From: Nocardioides luteus
GTDB taxonomy: Bacteria; Actinomycetota; Actinomycetes; Propionibacteriales; Nocardioidaceae
Assembly (NCBI RefSeq): GCF_015752315.1
Contig: NZ_JADOVJ010000001.1
Location: 248,001 to 312,000, forward strand
DNA length: 64,000 nucleotides
Reading direction: 5' to 3'
Shown in pieces: positions 51,201 to 59,036 of the stretch; positions within the stretch are counted from its first letter, which is position 1; each line of letters starts with the position of its first letter. Below the pieces are notes generated by a model. The model searched no databases, was not told the DNA's origin, and saw only the letters and a program-made list of their open reading frames with translations. Made by a program: the position numbers and the translations under genes.

Positions 51201-52451
51201 ATGACCATCGCACCTGATGCCCCGGCCTACACCGGCCCGATCGCCCACCTGACCCGCGAGGACATCGAGCAGCTCGGCCGTGAGCTCGACGCCATCCGCC
51301 AAGAGGTGATCGACACCCGCGGCGAGCGCGACGCGGCGTACATCCACAAGGTCATCAAGGTCCAGCGCTCGCTGGAGCTCGGCTCCCGCGCGGTCCTGCT
51401 CGCGAGCATCTTCCCGCCGGCGTTCGTCGTCGGCACCGTCGGTCTCTCGATCGCCAAGATCCTGGACAACATGGAGATCGGCCACAACATCATGCACGGC
51501 CAGTGGGACTGGATGCGTGACCCGAAGATCCACTCCACCGTGTGGGAGTGGGACAACGCCTCGACGAGCGAGGGCTGGAAGCACTCCCACAACGAGCTGC
51601 ACCACACCTACACGAACATCGTCGGCAAGGACAACGACCTCGGCTGGGGCATCATGCGCGTCGACGAGGAGCAGCGCTGGACGCCGGCGAGCCTGTTCCA
51701 GCCGGCGATGAACTTCCTCAACATGTGCATCTTCGAGTACGGGATCGCGATGTACGACCTCGAGCTCGGCCGGGTGATCCGGCAGAAGAAGAAGGGCCGC
51801 CGCCCGTCCGCCGAGTGGCAGATGGCGGCGAAGCGTACGGTCGCCAAGGTCCGCCGTCAGGCGTTCAAGGACTACGTCGCCCACCCGCTCGTCTCGATGG
51901 TCACCCTGTCGGGCCCGACGACGCTGCTGGCCAACGTCATCGCCAACTTCACCCGCAACGTCTGGACCCACTCGGTGATCATGTGCGGTCACTTCCCCGA
52001 GGGCGTCGAGACCTTCGAGCTCAAGGACATCCCGGAGAACGAGACCCGCGGTGAGTGGTACGTCCGGCAGATGCTCGGCTCGGCCAACATCTCGGGCTCC
52101 AAGTTCCTGCACGTGATGACCGGCAACCTGTCGCACCAGATCGAGCACCACATCTTCCCGGACCTGCCCTCGAACCGCTACGCCGAGATCGCGCCGAAGG
52201 TCCGCGCGCTCTTCGACAAGTACGGCCTCAACTACCACACCGCGCCGATGCCGCAGCAGGTCGCGTCCGCGTGGCACAAGGTGCTGCGGCTGTCGCTGCC
52301 CAACGGGTTCCTCGAGTCCACCAACGTGCGCAACGCGCCGTCGCAGGTCGTCAAGCTCGTCAAGGCGGTCCGCGGCGACACCCGCACCCGCCGTCGCCTG
52401 CTGAAGGAGTTCGAGGCGGCCGGCGCCGCCTCCGTCGGCAAGGCCATCTGA
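51201..52451 (+). CDS. Membrane fatty acid (acyl-CoA) desaturase, DesA3-like
   Basis: 416 residues from ATG 51201. The three His boxes of membrane diiron desaturases are intact: HNIMH, HNELHH (in KHSHNELHHTYTN) and HQIEHH (in LSHQIEHHIFPDLPSNRY). Helices near 70-90 and 225-250. By analogy with mycobacterial DesA3 it would insert a cis double bond in stearoyl- or palmitoyl-CoA, using the reductase encoded 32 bp upstream. The position of the double bond cannot be read from the sequence. Confidence 0.85.
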   Translation: MTIAPDAPAYTGPIAHLTREDIEQLGRELDAIRQEVIDTRGERDAAYIHKVIKVQRSLELGSRAVLLASIFPPAFVVGTVGLSIAKILDNMEIGHNIMHGQWDWMRDPKIHSTVWEWDNASTSEGWKHSHNELHHTYTNIVGKDNDLGWGIMRVDEEQRWTPASLFQPAMNFLNMCIFEYGIAMYDLELGRVIRQKKKGRRPSAEWQMAAKRTVAKVRRQAFKDYVAHPLVSMVTLSGPTTLLANVIANFTRNVWTHSVIMCGHFPEGVETFELKDIPENETRGEWYVRQMLGSANISGSKFLHVMTGNLSHQIEHHIFPDLPSNRYAEIAPKVRALFDKYGLNYHTAPMPQQVASAWHKVLRLSLPNGFLESTNVRNAPSQVVKLVKAVRGDTRTRRRLLKEFEAAGAASVGKAI

Positions 52452-52458
52452 GTCGATA

Positions 52459-52516
52459 CGACGGGGAGCTCCGCGGCGCGCACCGACCGGTGACGCCTGC
52501 GGAGCTCCCCGTCGTG
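52459..52516. terminator. Bidirectional terminator between desaturase and SDR genes
   Basis: Perfect 17-bp arms ACGACGGGGAGCTCCGC (52459-52475) and GCGGAGCTCCCCGTCGT (52500-52516) around a 24-nt loop that can pair further. It stands 7 bp after the desaturase stop and 4 bp after the convergent SDR stop. No T-run. Confidence 0.75.
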
Positions 52517-52520
52517 CGCG

Positions 52521-53420
52521 TCAGGCGTCGTAGGCGCCCGAGGCGATGTCGGCCAGCAGGGTCGGGCCCGTGGGGGTCCAGCCGAGCGTCTTGCGGGTCT
52601 TCTCGGAGCTCGCCCAGGCGTCGAACCCGAAGAACGTGCTGATCCAGCCGAAGTGGTCCGCCGCCTCCGCGGGATCGATCGAGGCCGTGGGCAGCCCGAG
52701 CCGACGGCCGATGGCCTCGGCGATCTCACGCGTGGGGATGCCCTCCTCGGCCGCCGCGTGGGCGCGGAAACCCGCCGGGGCCTTCTCCAGCGCGAGCCGC
52801 ACCATCCGCGCCGCGTCGGCGCGGTGCACGGCGGGCCACCGGTTCCGGCCGTCGCCGATGTAGCCGGCGACGCCGTGCTGCCGGGCGATCGAGGACAGGA
52901 CCGCGACGAAGCCGTGGTCGCCGCCCTCGCCGTGGACCGAGGCGGCGAAGCGCAGCGCCACGGGACGTACGCCTCGGTCGGCGTAGCCGAGCGCGAGGTT
53001 CTCGCTGCCGCCGCGCATCGAGTCGGGGCCGTGGTTGGGGTTGGCGTCGTCCTCGGTGAAGGGCCGACCGGTGACGTCGCCGACCAGCCCGGAGGCGAGC
53101 AGGAACGGCTTGTCGGTCCCCTCGATCGCGGTGAGCATCGCCTCGACCGTCGCGTGCTCGGTGTGGCCCGCGCCCGCGTAGTCGGAGAAGTCGTGCTTGA
53201 AGGCCAGGTGGATCACGCCGTCGGCCGCCTTCGCGGCGGTGGCGAGCGTGTCGGGGTCGTCGAGCGAGCCGCGGTGCACCTGGGCGCCCTTCGCCTCGAG
53301 GGCGGCGGCGCTCTCGTCGGAGCGGGCCAGACCGGTGACCGAGTACCCGTTCGCGAGCAGCTCGTCGGTCACCGCGGAGCCGATCCAGCCCGAGGCCCCG
53401 GTGATGAAGATGTTCGTCAT
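52521..53420 (-). CDS. NAD(P)-dependent epimerase/short-chain dehydrogenase
   Basis: 299 residues from ATG 53420 (AGGAGG just upstream; the longer frame is rejected). Extended Rossmann fold: IFITGASGWIGSAVTDELLANG, GVIHLAFKH, then VHRADAARMVRLALE. The usual SDR active-site YxxxK is replaced in this subgroup by a GGSENLALGYADRG region, as in many NmrA/epimerase-like actinobacterial proteins. Divergent from a TetR gene with two identical operators between them, so it is that repressor's target. Confidence 0.8.
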   Translation of the reverse strand: MTNIFITGASGWIGSAVTDELLANGYSVTGLARSDESAAALEAKGAQVHRGSLDDPDTLATAAKAADGVIHLAFKHDFSDYAGAGHTEHATVEAMLTAIEGTDKPFLLASGLVGDVTGRPFTEDDANPNHGPDSMRGGSENLALGYADRGVRPVALRFAASVHGEGGDHGFVAVLSSIARQHGVAGYIGDGRNRWPAVHRADAARMVRLALEKAPAGFRAHAAAEEGIPTREIAEAIGRRLGLPTASIDPAEAADHFGWISTFFGFDAWASSEKTRKTLGWTPTGPTLLADIASGAYDA

Positions 53421-53430
53421 GCTTCCTCCT

Positions 53431-53447
53431 ATGTCAGTTCCTGACAT
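53431..53447. promoter_or_regulatory. TetR operator O1
   Basis: ATGTCAGttcCTGACAT, perfect 7-bp arms with a 3-bp centre, directly before the SDR ribosome-binding site. Confidence 0.75.
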
Positions 53448-53462
53448 CAACAGTAGCACCCG

Positions 53463-53479
53463 ATGTCAGAAACTGACAT
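53463..53479. promoter_or_regulatory. TetR operator O2
   Basis: ATGTCAGaaaCTGACAT, same arms as O1, centre to centre 32 bp (three helical turns). It occupies the expected -35 region of the tetR promoter. Confidence 0.75.
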
Positions 53480-53484
53480 CACGT

Positions 53485-53490
53485 TAGGAT
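53485..53490 (+). promoter_or_regulatory. -10 box of the leaderless tetR transcript
   Basis: TAGGAT ends 6 nt before ATG 53497, with no Shine-Dalgarno between; operator O2 covers the region 6-22 bp upstream. Confidence 0.5.
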
Positions 53491-53496
53491 GGGGCC

Positions 53497-54060
53497 ATGG
53501 CGAGATGGGAGCCCGACGCACGTGGCCGGATGGTGTCGGCTGCCCTGGACCTGTTCGCCGAGAAGGGCTACGACAAGACGACCGCCGGTGACATCGCGGC
53601 CCGGGCCGGGGTCACCGAGCGCACCTTCTTCCGCCACTTCGCCGACAAGCGTGAAGTGCTCTTCGCCAACCCCAGCCCGCTCGACGAGGTGGTCGTGAAG
53701 GCGATCGCGGCCGCCGACGAGCACGCGACCCCGCTGCAGATGGTGCTCGACGGCGTACGCGCGGCGGCGGTCGGGCTCGCCGAGGCACGCACCCGGGACC
53801 AGGCCGCCCAGCGATCCCGGATCGTCGAGTCGACCCCGGCCCTCCAAGAACGTGAGCTGCTCAAGATGGCCGCCATGACGACCGCGGCGCAGGCCGCGCT
53901 CGCCGAGCGTGGCGTCGGCGATCCGGCCGCTGCGGTGGCCGCCCACACCGGCGTCGCCGTCTTCCAGGCGGCCTTCTCCCGATGGGTGTCCGGCGCCACC
54001 GGCCTCGGCCTTCCCGAGTGCATCGACGAGGCCGCCGCAGCGCTGCGCGCCCTGGCCTAG
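53497..54060 (+). CDS. TetR family repressor of the SDR gene
   Basis: 187 residues. N-terminal DNA-binding domain MVSAALDLFAEKGYDKTTAG with recognition helix VTERTFFRHFADKREVL; helical C-terminal domain ending GLPECIDEAAAALRALA. Divergent from the SDR gene. The twin palindromes between the genes cover its own promoter and the SDR translation start, so it should repress both. Confidence 0.87.
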   Translation: MARWEPDARGRMVSAALDLFAEKGYDKTTAGDIAARAGVTERTFFRHFADKREVLFANPSPLDEVVVKAIAAADEHATPLQMVLDGVRAAAVGLAEARTRDQAAQRSRIVESTPALQERELLKMAAMTTAAQAALAERGVGDPAAAVAAHTGVAVFQAAFSRWVSGATGLGLPECIDEAAAALRALA

Positions 54061-54154
54061 GTGAGACGTTCGTGAACACCTGGGTCACACCTGCGCCACG
54101 GTGACGAATGTCGTATGGACATCACCCGCCGGGACCGGTAGACAACTAGGCACT

Positions 54155-54718
54155 ATGGAGAACCAGTTGATTCCCGGAGCTGAGTCGCAGACCGCGGTGC
54201 GCAGCTATGTGACCGCCAACAAGCCGAACCCGTCGGCGCTCGCCGAGGGCCTGTGGGTGCTGCCTCCCGACGTGCTCTCCAGCGGTGACCGCGCGGTGCT
54301 CTTCGACCAGTACAAGCTCTACGTCGCCGAGGCCGAGCGGCTCAGCGTGCGGCGGACGATCACCAGCGCGTTCTTCCTGATCCTCAACCTCGGCGTCCTG
54401 GTAGCCGGGACCGCCCTCGTGGCCAGCGCCCCCGAGCGGCCGTGGCTGTTCACGGTCGCGCTGATCGCCGCCCTGGGCCTGTGCCTCGGCTGGTTCTGGA
54501 TCATCCGCTCCTACCGGCAGATGGCGAGCGGCAAGTACGCCGTCATCTCCCACCTCGAGAAGCAGCTGCCCGCGGCACCCGGCGTCGCGGAGTGGTCGGC
54601 CGTCGGCCTCGGTCGCGACAGCTCGCGCTACCTGCCGATGAGCAACATCGAGGTGTGGGCGCCCGCGCTCTTCGGGTTCTGCCACGTGGCGACGTACGGG
54701 CTGCTCTACATCCCCTAG
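54155..54718 (+). CDS. RipA-family octameric membrane protein
   Basis: 187 residues from ATG 54155 (the frame opens earlier without a start signal). Soluble N-terminus, FDQYKLYVAEAERLSVRRTI, two helices (about 72-92 and 96-116), then FWIIRSYRQMASGKYAVISH, LEKQLPAAPGVAEW, LPMSNIEVWAPALFG and a short final hydrophobic stretch. This order matches the RipA family, membrane proteins that form octamers and are distantly SLATT-like. Francisella RipA is needed for growth inside host cells; the molecular role is not known. Convergent with the peptidase E gene (4-bp overlap). Confidence 0.75.
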   Translation: MENQLIPGAESQTAVRSYVTANKPNPSALAEGLWVLPPDVLSSGDRAVLFDQYKLYVAEAERLSVRRTITSAFFLILNLGVLVAGTALVASAPERPWLFTVALIAALGLCLGWFWIIRSYRQMASGKYAVISHLEKQLPAAPGVAEWSAVGLGRDSSRYLPMSNIEVWAPALFGFCHVATYGLLYIP

Positions 54719-55428
54719 TCGAGAACCCTCACCTCGAGCGGGGTCTCGCCGTCCGGCCCGACGGCGTACGCCACTCCGTCGGGCCGCTCGCTGAGCACCT
54801 CGACCAGCTCGCCGTCGCGCCACAACAGCGCGACGCCGTCGTCGGCGGCATGGCCGGCCGGCAGGGCCCCGGAGCCGACGAACCGGACGTACGTCTCGCG
54901 CCGGTCCGCCTCGCCGAGGTAGTGCGGGCAGAACGAGCCGGGGAGGAAGCCGAGACCGTCGGGGAGCGGCGCGGTGGGGCCGAAGGAGTCGGTCGAGGAG
55001 GCCTCGTACCAGCAGTTGGCGCCGGCCGAGATCCCCGCCAGGATCGTCCCGCCGGCAGCGGCCTTCTCCAGCAGGGCGGGCAGCCCGTGCAGCCGCCACA
55101 CCGCCAGCAGGTTGGCCGTGGACCCGCCGCCGACGTAGACGATGTCCTGCTCGAGCAGCTGCTCGAGGTCGTCGATCGGGAGTTCGTGCCCCTCCGGCGC
55201 CTTGTTGAACAGCGACAGCACGGTCGCCTCGGAACGATCGGCGTACGCGGCGAGGAACTTGTCGTGGTAGCTGTCCGCGTCGCCGCTCGCGGTCGCGATG
55301 AAGCAGACCTTGGGTCGATCCTTGCCACTCAGCCGGTTGAGCTCGGCATCGAGCGGGGAGAAGTCCTGCCCGTGCACCTCCGGCATCGAGAAGCCGCCAC
55401 CGCCCAGGGTCAGGATCGTTCCGCGCAT
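54715..55428 (-). CDS. Peptidase E (S51) family protein
   Basis: 237 residues. The class I glutamine-amidotransferase-like fold of peptidase E is visible: TLGGGGFS, KVCFIATASGDADSYH, IVYVGGGSTANLLAVWR and the nucleophile Ser in LAGISAGANCWY, with a FCPHY-type His in GSFCPHYLGE. Peptidase E cleaves N-terminal Asp dipeptides; the substrate of this actinobacterial subgroup is not established. No signal peptide, so cytoplasmic. Confidence 0.85.
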   Translation of the reverse strand: MRGTILTLGGGGFSMPEVHGQDFSPLDAELNRLSGKDRPKVCFIATASGDADSYHDKFLAAYADRSEATVLSLFNKAPEGHELPIDDLEQLLEQDIVYVGGGSTANLLAVWRLHGLPALLEKAAAGGTILAGISAGANCWYEASSTDSFGPTAPLPDGLGFLPGSFCPHYLGEADRRETYVRFVGSGALPAGHAADDGVALLWRDGELVEVLSERPDGVAYAVGPDGETPLEVRVLD

Positions 55429-55451
55429 GGGGCGAGTGTAGGGATGCAGAA

Positions 55452-55484
55452 GGCCCCGCCGGATCGGATTCGTCCGGCGGGGCC
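55452..55484 (-). terminator. Terminator after the secreted metalloprotease gene
   Basis: Perfect 12-bp arms GGCCCCGCCGGA and TCCGGCGGGGCC with a 9-nt loop, 18 bp beyond the protease stop on the minus strand. No T-run. Confidence 0.7.
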
Positions 55485-55501
55485 CGCTGATGGTGTGGCT
55501 G

Positions 55502-58500
55502 CTACTTGACCCTGACGGTCACCGTCTCGGTGATCGCCTCGTTGCGCCGGTCACCCGAGTAGGCCACCTCGTAGGTGTGCGTGCCTCGGAGCGCCCGGAA
55601 GGTCGCCTCCTCCTGCTTCAGGGTGAAGCGGCCGACGCGGATGCCGTTCTCACTGACGACGATCTCGCCGGTGGCGCGCTTGCCGTCGACGGTGATCTCG
55701 ACCTTGCCGCGCTTGGGCGAGGTGGCGGAGATCTCCGGGACCGCCTTCTCGGTGCAGTAGCTCACCGAGACGTTGTCGATGGCCCAGCCCCGGGCTCCAC
55801 CACAGCCGTCGCGACCGAAGTCGAAGCGGAACTGGACGGTGTCGCCGGCGGCCGCGATGGCGTCGAGCTTCACGATGGTGGTGCCCCACGCACCGGTGAA
55901 GCTGTTGCCGTCCGACCCGGTCCAGGCCGGCTGGCCCTCCATGTAGCCGCTGTCGGTGCTCATCGTGCCGCCCGGAGCGTTGAAGGCGTACGCGGCCTGG
56001 TCGACGAGCTCGAACTCGCCGCCGTTGACGGAGGCCTTGACGTTGCCGCCATCGTAGCCCCACTCGGTGAGGACCGAGTGGTCGAAGCTCAGCCGTGGCG
56101 AGAGCCCCTCGGGCACGGTGAGGGTCGGGCTGATCAGGCCGTTCCGGCTGGTGATGTCACCCGTCGCCGAGCCGCAGGCACCCTCGTTCGGGTCCGGCGC
56201 GAACGCAAGACCGCTGGTGTTGCCCTCGACGTCGCTGCCGGCCTCCCAGGGGTAGTCGTTGCCGGGGACGCCGGCCTCGGCGTCCTGGGTCCAGCCGGCC
56301 AGACCGTCCTCGAAGTCCTCGGTGTAGGTGGTGACCTCGTTGGTGCCCTCGCCACACAGGGCGGGGGTGTTCGGGTCGAGCATCGGGCCGAAGTTGCACT
56401 GGACCGGCTCCTGGGTGAGCTCGGTGGCCGTGTTGGCCGCCGCGACCGCCGCACAGTCATCGGCCGTGATCGGGTCCAGAGCCGGAGCCGTGGCCTCGCC
56501 ACCCGGAGTCTCGCCGCCGCCGGTCTGCGGCGTCGAGGTGCCCAGGGTGAGCTTCTTGAGCGTCGTCACACCCATCAGGTCGGCGCAGGAGGAGACCATC
56601 GCCTGGGCGTACTCGGGGAAGCCCGAGGTCGGCGTCAGGTAGTTGGTCTGGGCGTGCCAGATCAGGTTGGCGGACTTGTCCAGGCCGATGCCCGCCACGT
56701 TGACGTCGTTGTAGGCGCCACCGTCCACGAGCAGGGCGTAGTGGTGGTTGATGACACCGGAGTTGACGTGGACGCCGCCGGAGTCGGTGGCACCGTCGCA
56801 GTGGTACTCCTCGTCGGAGACCTTGCCCGGGTCGCCGTAGCAGTTCGGGTTCCACATGTCGCGGATCGCGCCGCCGAAGGCGGTGGAGTCCTCACCCATC
56901 AGCCAGCGTACGGACTCGTCCTTGGAGTCGGCCGAGACGTCCTTGATGGTGATGTTGACCGTGCCGGTGGCGTTCTTGATCTTCTGCCCGGTGGCGTAGT
57001 CGGTGGTGGCACCGTAGATGTCGGAGGTGCCGGAGATGCTGCCGATCGGCTGGCCCTGCAGGAACGCGATCACGACGCCCTTGGCGCCGGCGTTCTTCGC
57101 GTTCGCGACCTTCTGGACGAACGGGCAGGTGCCGCGGTCGACGAGCACGAACTTCCCGTTGACGGCCGAGGCGTTCTCCAGCGGCGAGCAGCCGTCGGTG
57201 GTCGTCGGGCCGCCGCTGTTGGCGGCGTCGAGGCCGACCACGATGTCGCTGGTCACTCCGGCGGTCGGGTAGACCGGACCGAAGTTGGCGGCGGCGGCCG
57301 GGCAGTCCCCGGCGACGTCGGCCGGCGAGTTGATCGTCAGCGTGATGGCACCGCGGGTGGAGGAGGAACAGCGTCCGTCCGTACGGGCCACGTCGTCGGT
57401 GGTGTTCTCACGGGCGTTGAGGAAGTCGACCGTGTTGCCCCACATGTCGGAGTACGCCTCGTTGAGCGCACCCGGCTGCCACTGGTAGATCAGGCCGGAG
57501 GTGTGCTCGGTGTAGGCGTGGCCCCACTCGTGCGCCACCACGTCGTCGGAGGTGACCCCGGAGCAGTAGTTGGTGGTCTCGCCGTTCCAGTTGGCGTTGG
57601 GGCACGAGATGGCCGGGTCGTTGTTGACCGTGATCATCTTCGAGCCGTTGCCGTCGTAGGAGTCGCGGCCGAAGGTGTTCTTGAAGAGCCAGTAGGACTC
57701 GCCGGTGGTCGCGACCTCGTTCTGCTGGTCCTGGTCCAGCGTGCCCGGGAAGGCGTCGTTCTCGCGCCAGACGGTCGCGTCGTCGGCCACGTCGGGGGTG
57801 TTGTGCTTCTCGACCAGCTCGCGGTCGGTGGCCGAGTGGAGCATCGAGTAGCGATTGACCGGCTTGCCGCTGGCGGCGTCGAGCACGAGGGTCTCGCGCA
57901 CGGTGGACTGGTTGGACACCTCGATGACCCAGGCGAGCAGGCTCTTGCCGCTCACGCCCTGGGCGGCGCCCATGCGGTAGATGTTGAGGTCGGCCTTGAC
58001 GACCTCGACGCCGCTGGTGTCGACCTTGCTGTCGGGGTGGGCCTGGGCCGGCTTCGACTTCACCAGCTCGAGCGCCTTGGCGCTGGCCTTCTCCTTCGAC
58101 CACGTCGGGGTCGTGCTGAGGTCGAGGTCGGGGGCGGCGAAGCCGTTGACCGAGGTCAGGTCGCCGGACTTGTCGACGTGGGCCTTGAGGACACCGCCGA
58201 AGACCGGCACGTCCTTGTAGACCTGCTCGAACTCGACCGTCCAGCCGGCCGGGGTGGTGCTGACCTTCGACTGGTCGAGCTGGCCGGCCGTCGCGCCGAA
58301 GACCGAGGCGTACTCGTCGAGGTAGGCGCGCGCCTTCGCGGCCGCTTCGGATTTGGTGTCGGCGGCGACGCGGGGCAGCAGATCGCCCTTGGTGGACACG
58401 TAGCCGATCAGGCCGGTGGCGCCCTCCTTCTTGAGCGTGACCGTCTGGTCGGCCGCGGCCTTCAGCTGCTCGATGCCGCTGGGATCCGGTTTCGCGGCGA

Positions 58501-58573
58501 ATGCGGCGACCGGTGTGATCACCAGGCTCGCCGCGACGAGGGCAAGGCTGATTCCTTGCTTTCCGAGCTGCAC
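55502..58573 (-). CDS. Secreted M4-type (thermolysin-like) metalloprotease with PA insert
   Basis: 1023 residues from GTG 58573, which has GAGGAG 6 nt upstream; the frame is open 16 codons further without a site. Signal peptide 1-26 (ISLALVAASLVITPVAAFA). FTP/PepSY-type propeptide about 30-260. Zinc site HEWGH (His348, Glu349, His352) and Glu372 in NEAYSDMWG. A PA domain (about 405-540; VLVDRGTCPFVQKVANAKNAG) is inserted before the M4 C-terminal lobe with SGGVHVNSGVINHHYAL. Then a jelly-roll domain (EDFEDGLAGW to AIDNVSVSYC, about 755-945) and a final Ig-like module. A large secreted endopeptidase; autoprocessing is expected from the family. Confidence 0.87.
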   Translation of the reverse strand: MQLGKQGISLALVAASLVITPVAAFAAKPDPSGIEQLKAAADQTVTLKKEGATGLIGYVSTKGDLLPRVAADTKSEAAAKARAYLDEYASVFGATAGQLDQSKVSTTPAGWTVEFEQVYKDVPVFGGVLKAHVDKSGDLTSVNGFAAPDLDLSTTPTWSKEKASAKALELVKSKPAQAHPDSKVDTSGVEVVKADLNIYRMGAAQGVSGKSLLAWVIEVSNQSTVRETLVLDAASGKPVNRYSMLHSATDRELVEKHNTPDVADDATVWRENDAFPGTLDQDQQNEVATTGESYWLFKNTFGRDSYDGNGSKMITVNNDPAISCPNANWNGETTNYCSGVTSDDVVAHEWGHAYTEHTSGLIYQWQPGALNEAYSDMWGNTVDFLNARENTTDDVARTDGRCSSSTRGAITLTINSPADVAGDCPAAAANFGPVYPTAGVTSDIVVGLDAANSGGPTTTDGCSPLENASAVNGKFVLVDRGTCPFVQKVANAKNAGAKGVVIAFLQGQPIGSISGTSDIYGATTDYATGQKIKNATGTVNITIKDVSADSKDESVRWLMGEDSTAFGGAIRDMWNPNCYGDPGKVSDEEYHCDGATDSGGVHVNSGVINHHYALLVDGGAYNDVNVAGIGLDKSANLIWHAQTNYLTPTSGFPEYAQAMVSSCADLMGVTTLKKLTLGTSTPQTGGGETPGGEATAPALDPITADDCAAVAAANTATELTQEPVQCNFGPMLDPNTPALCGEGTNEVTTYTEDFEDGLAGWTQDAEAGVPGNDYPWEAGSDVEGNTSGLAFAPDPNEGACGSATGDITSRNGLISPTLTVPEGLSPRLSFDHSVLTEWGYDGGNVKASVNGGEFELVDQAAYAFNAPGGTMSTDSGYMEGQPAWTGSDGNSFTGAWGTTIVKLDAIAAAGDTVQFRFDFGRDGCGGARGWAIDNVSVSYCTEKAVPEISATSPKRGKVEITVDGKRATGEIVVSENGIRVGRFTLKQEEATFRALRGTHTYEVAYSGDRRNEAITETVTVRVK

Positions 58574-58736
58574 GGGTTGCTCCTCTCGGGGATTCGCCGC
58601 GTCAGGTCGCGGCGTTCGCATCGTAGAGAGATTTGCGTCGAAGAGGGGCGCAAACGCGAATCACGAGTCCGAAACGATTCCTCCACGGGCCATTCTCAAT
58701 GTGAGGGCCTCAGCGGCGATCTAAGGTAGTTTCCCG

Positions 58737-59036
58737 ATGTGCGGGCCTACCTCAGGCGCAGATTCTCGAGGGGTGCCCTTGGAGATCATCCCGCCTTTGT
58801 ACGCCGCCGGCCTGCCGTGCCACGGAGACGACTCTGCGTTGTGGTTCTCAGAGTCCCCCGCCGCCCTCGAGGTGGCCAAAGACCGCTGCCTCGACTGCCC
58901 GGTCATGCGCGAGTGCCTCTCGGGTGCTCTCGCGCGCTCCGAGCCGTGGGGAGTCTGGGGCGGCGAGATCGTCGAGCGCGGCCAGGTGGTCACCCACAAG
59001 CGCGGCCGCGGTCGACCCCGCCGCCAGGCCGCCTAG
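58737..59036 (+). CDS. whiB7: WhiB7-like transcription factor
   Basis: 99 residues from ATG 58737; TTG 58779 with GAGGGG at 58768-58773 is a good alternative giving 85 residues. Four Cys for a [4Fe-4S] cluster (PCHGDDSALWF, CLDCPVMREC), the G(I/V)WGG turn as EPWGVWGGE, and a C-terminal AT-hook-like KRGRGRPRR. The EPWGVWGGE turn plus the GRPR hook are the marks of WhiB7/WblC, which binds sigma-A region 4 and AT-rich DNA before -35 boxes to induce intrinsic antibiotic resistance. TAAGGT at 58722-58727 may be its -10 box. The usual long attenuated whiB7 leader is not evident here. Confidence 0.82.
   Translation: MCGPTSGADSRGVPLEIIPPLYAAGLPCHGDDSALWFSESPAALEVAKDRCLDCPVMRECLSGALARSEPWGVWGGEIVERGQVVTHKRGRGRPRRQAA

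Noticed and set aside
55490..58729. Plus-strand open frame of 1079 codons opposite the metalloprotease
   Set aside because: Same antisense effect. The minus strand has signal peptide, HEWGH zinc site and ribosome site.
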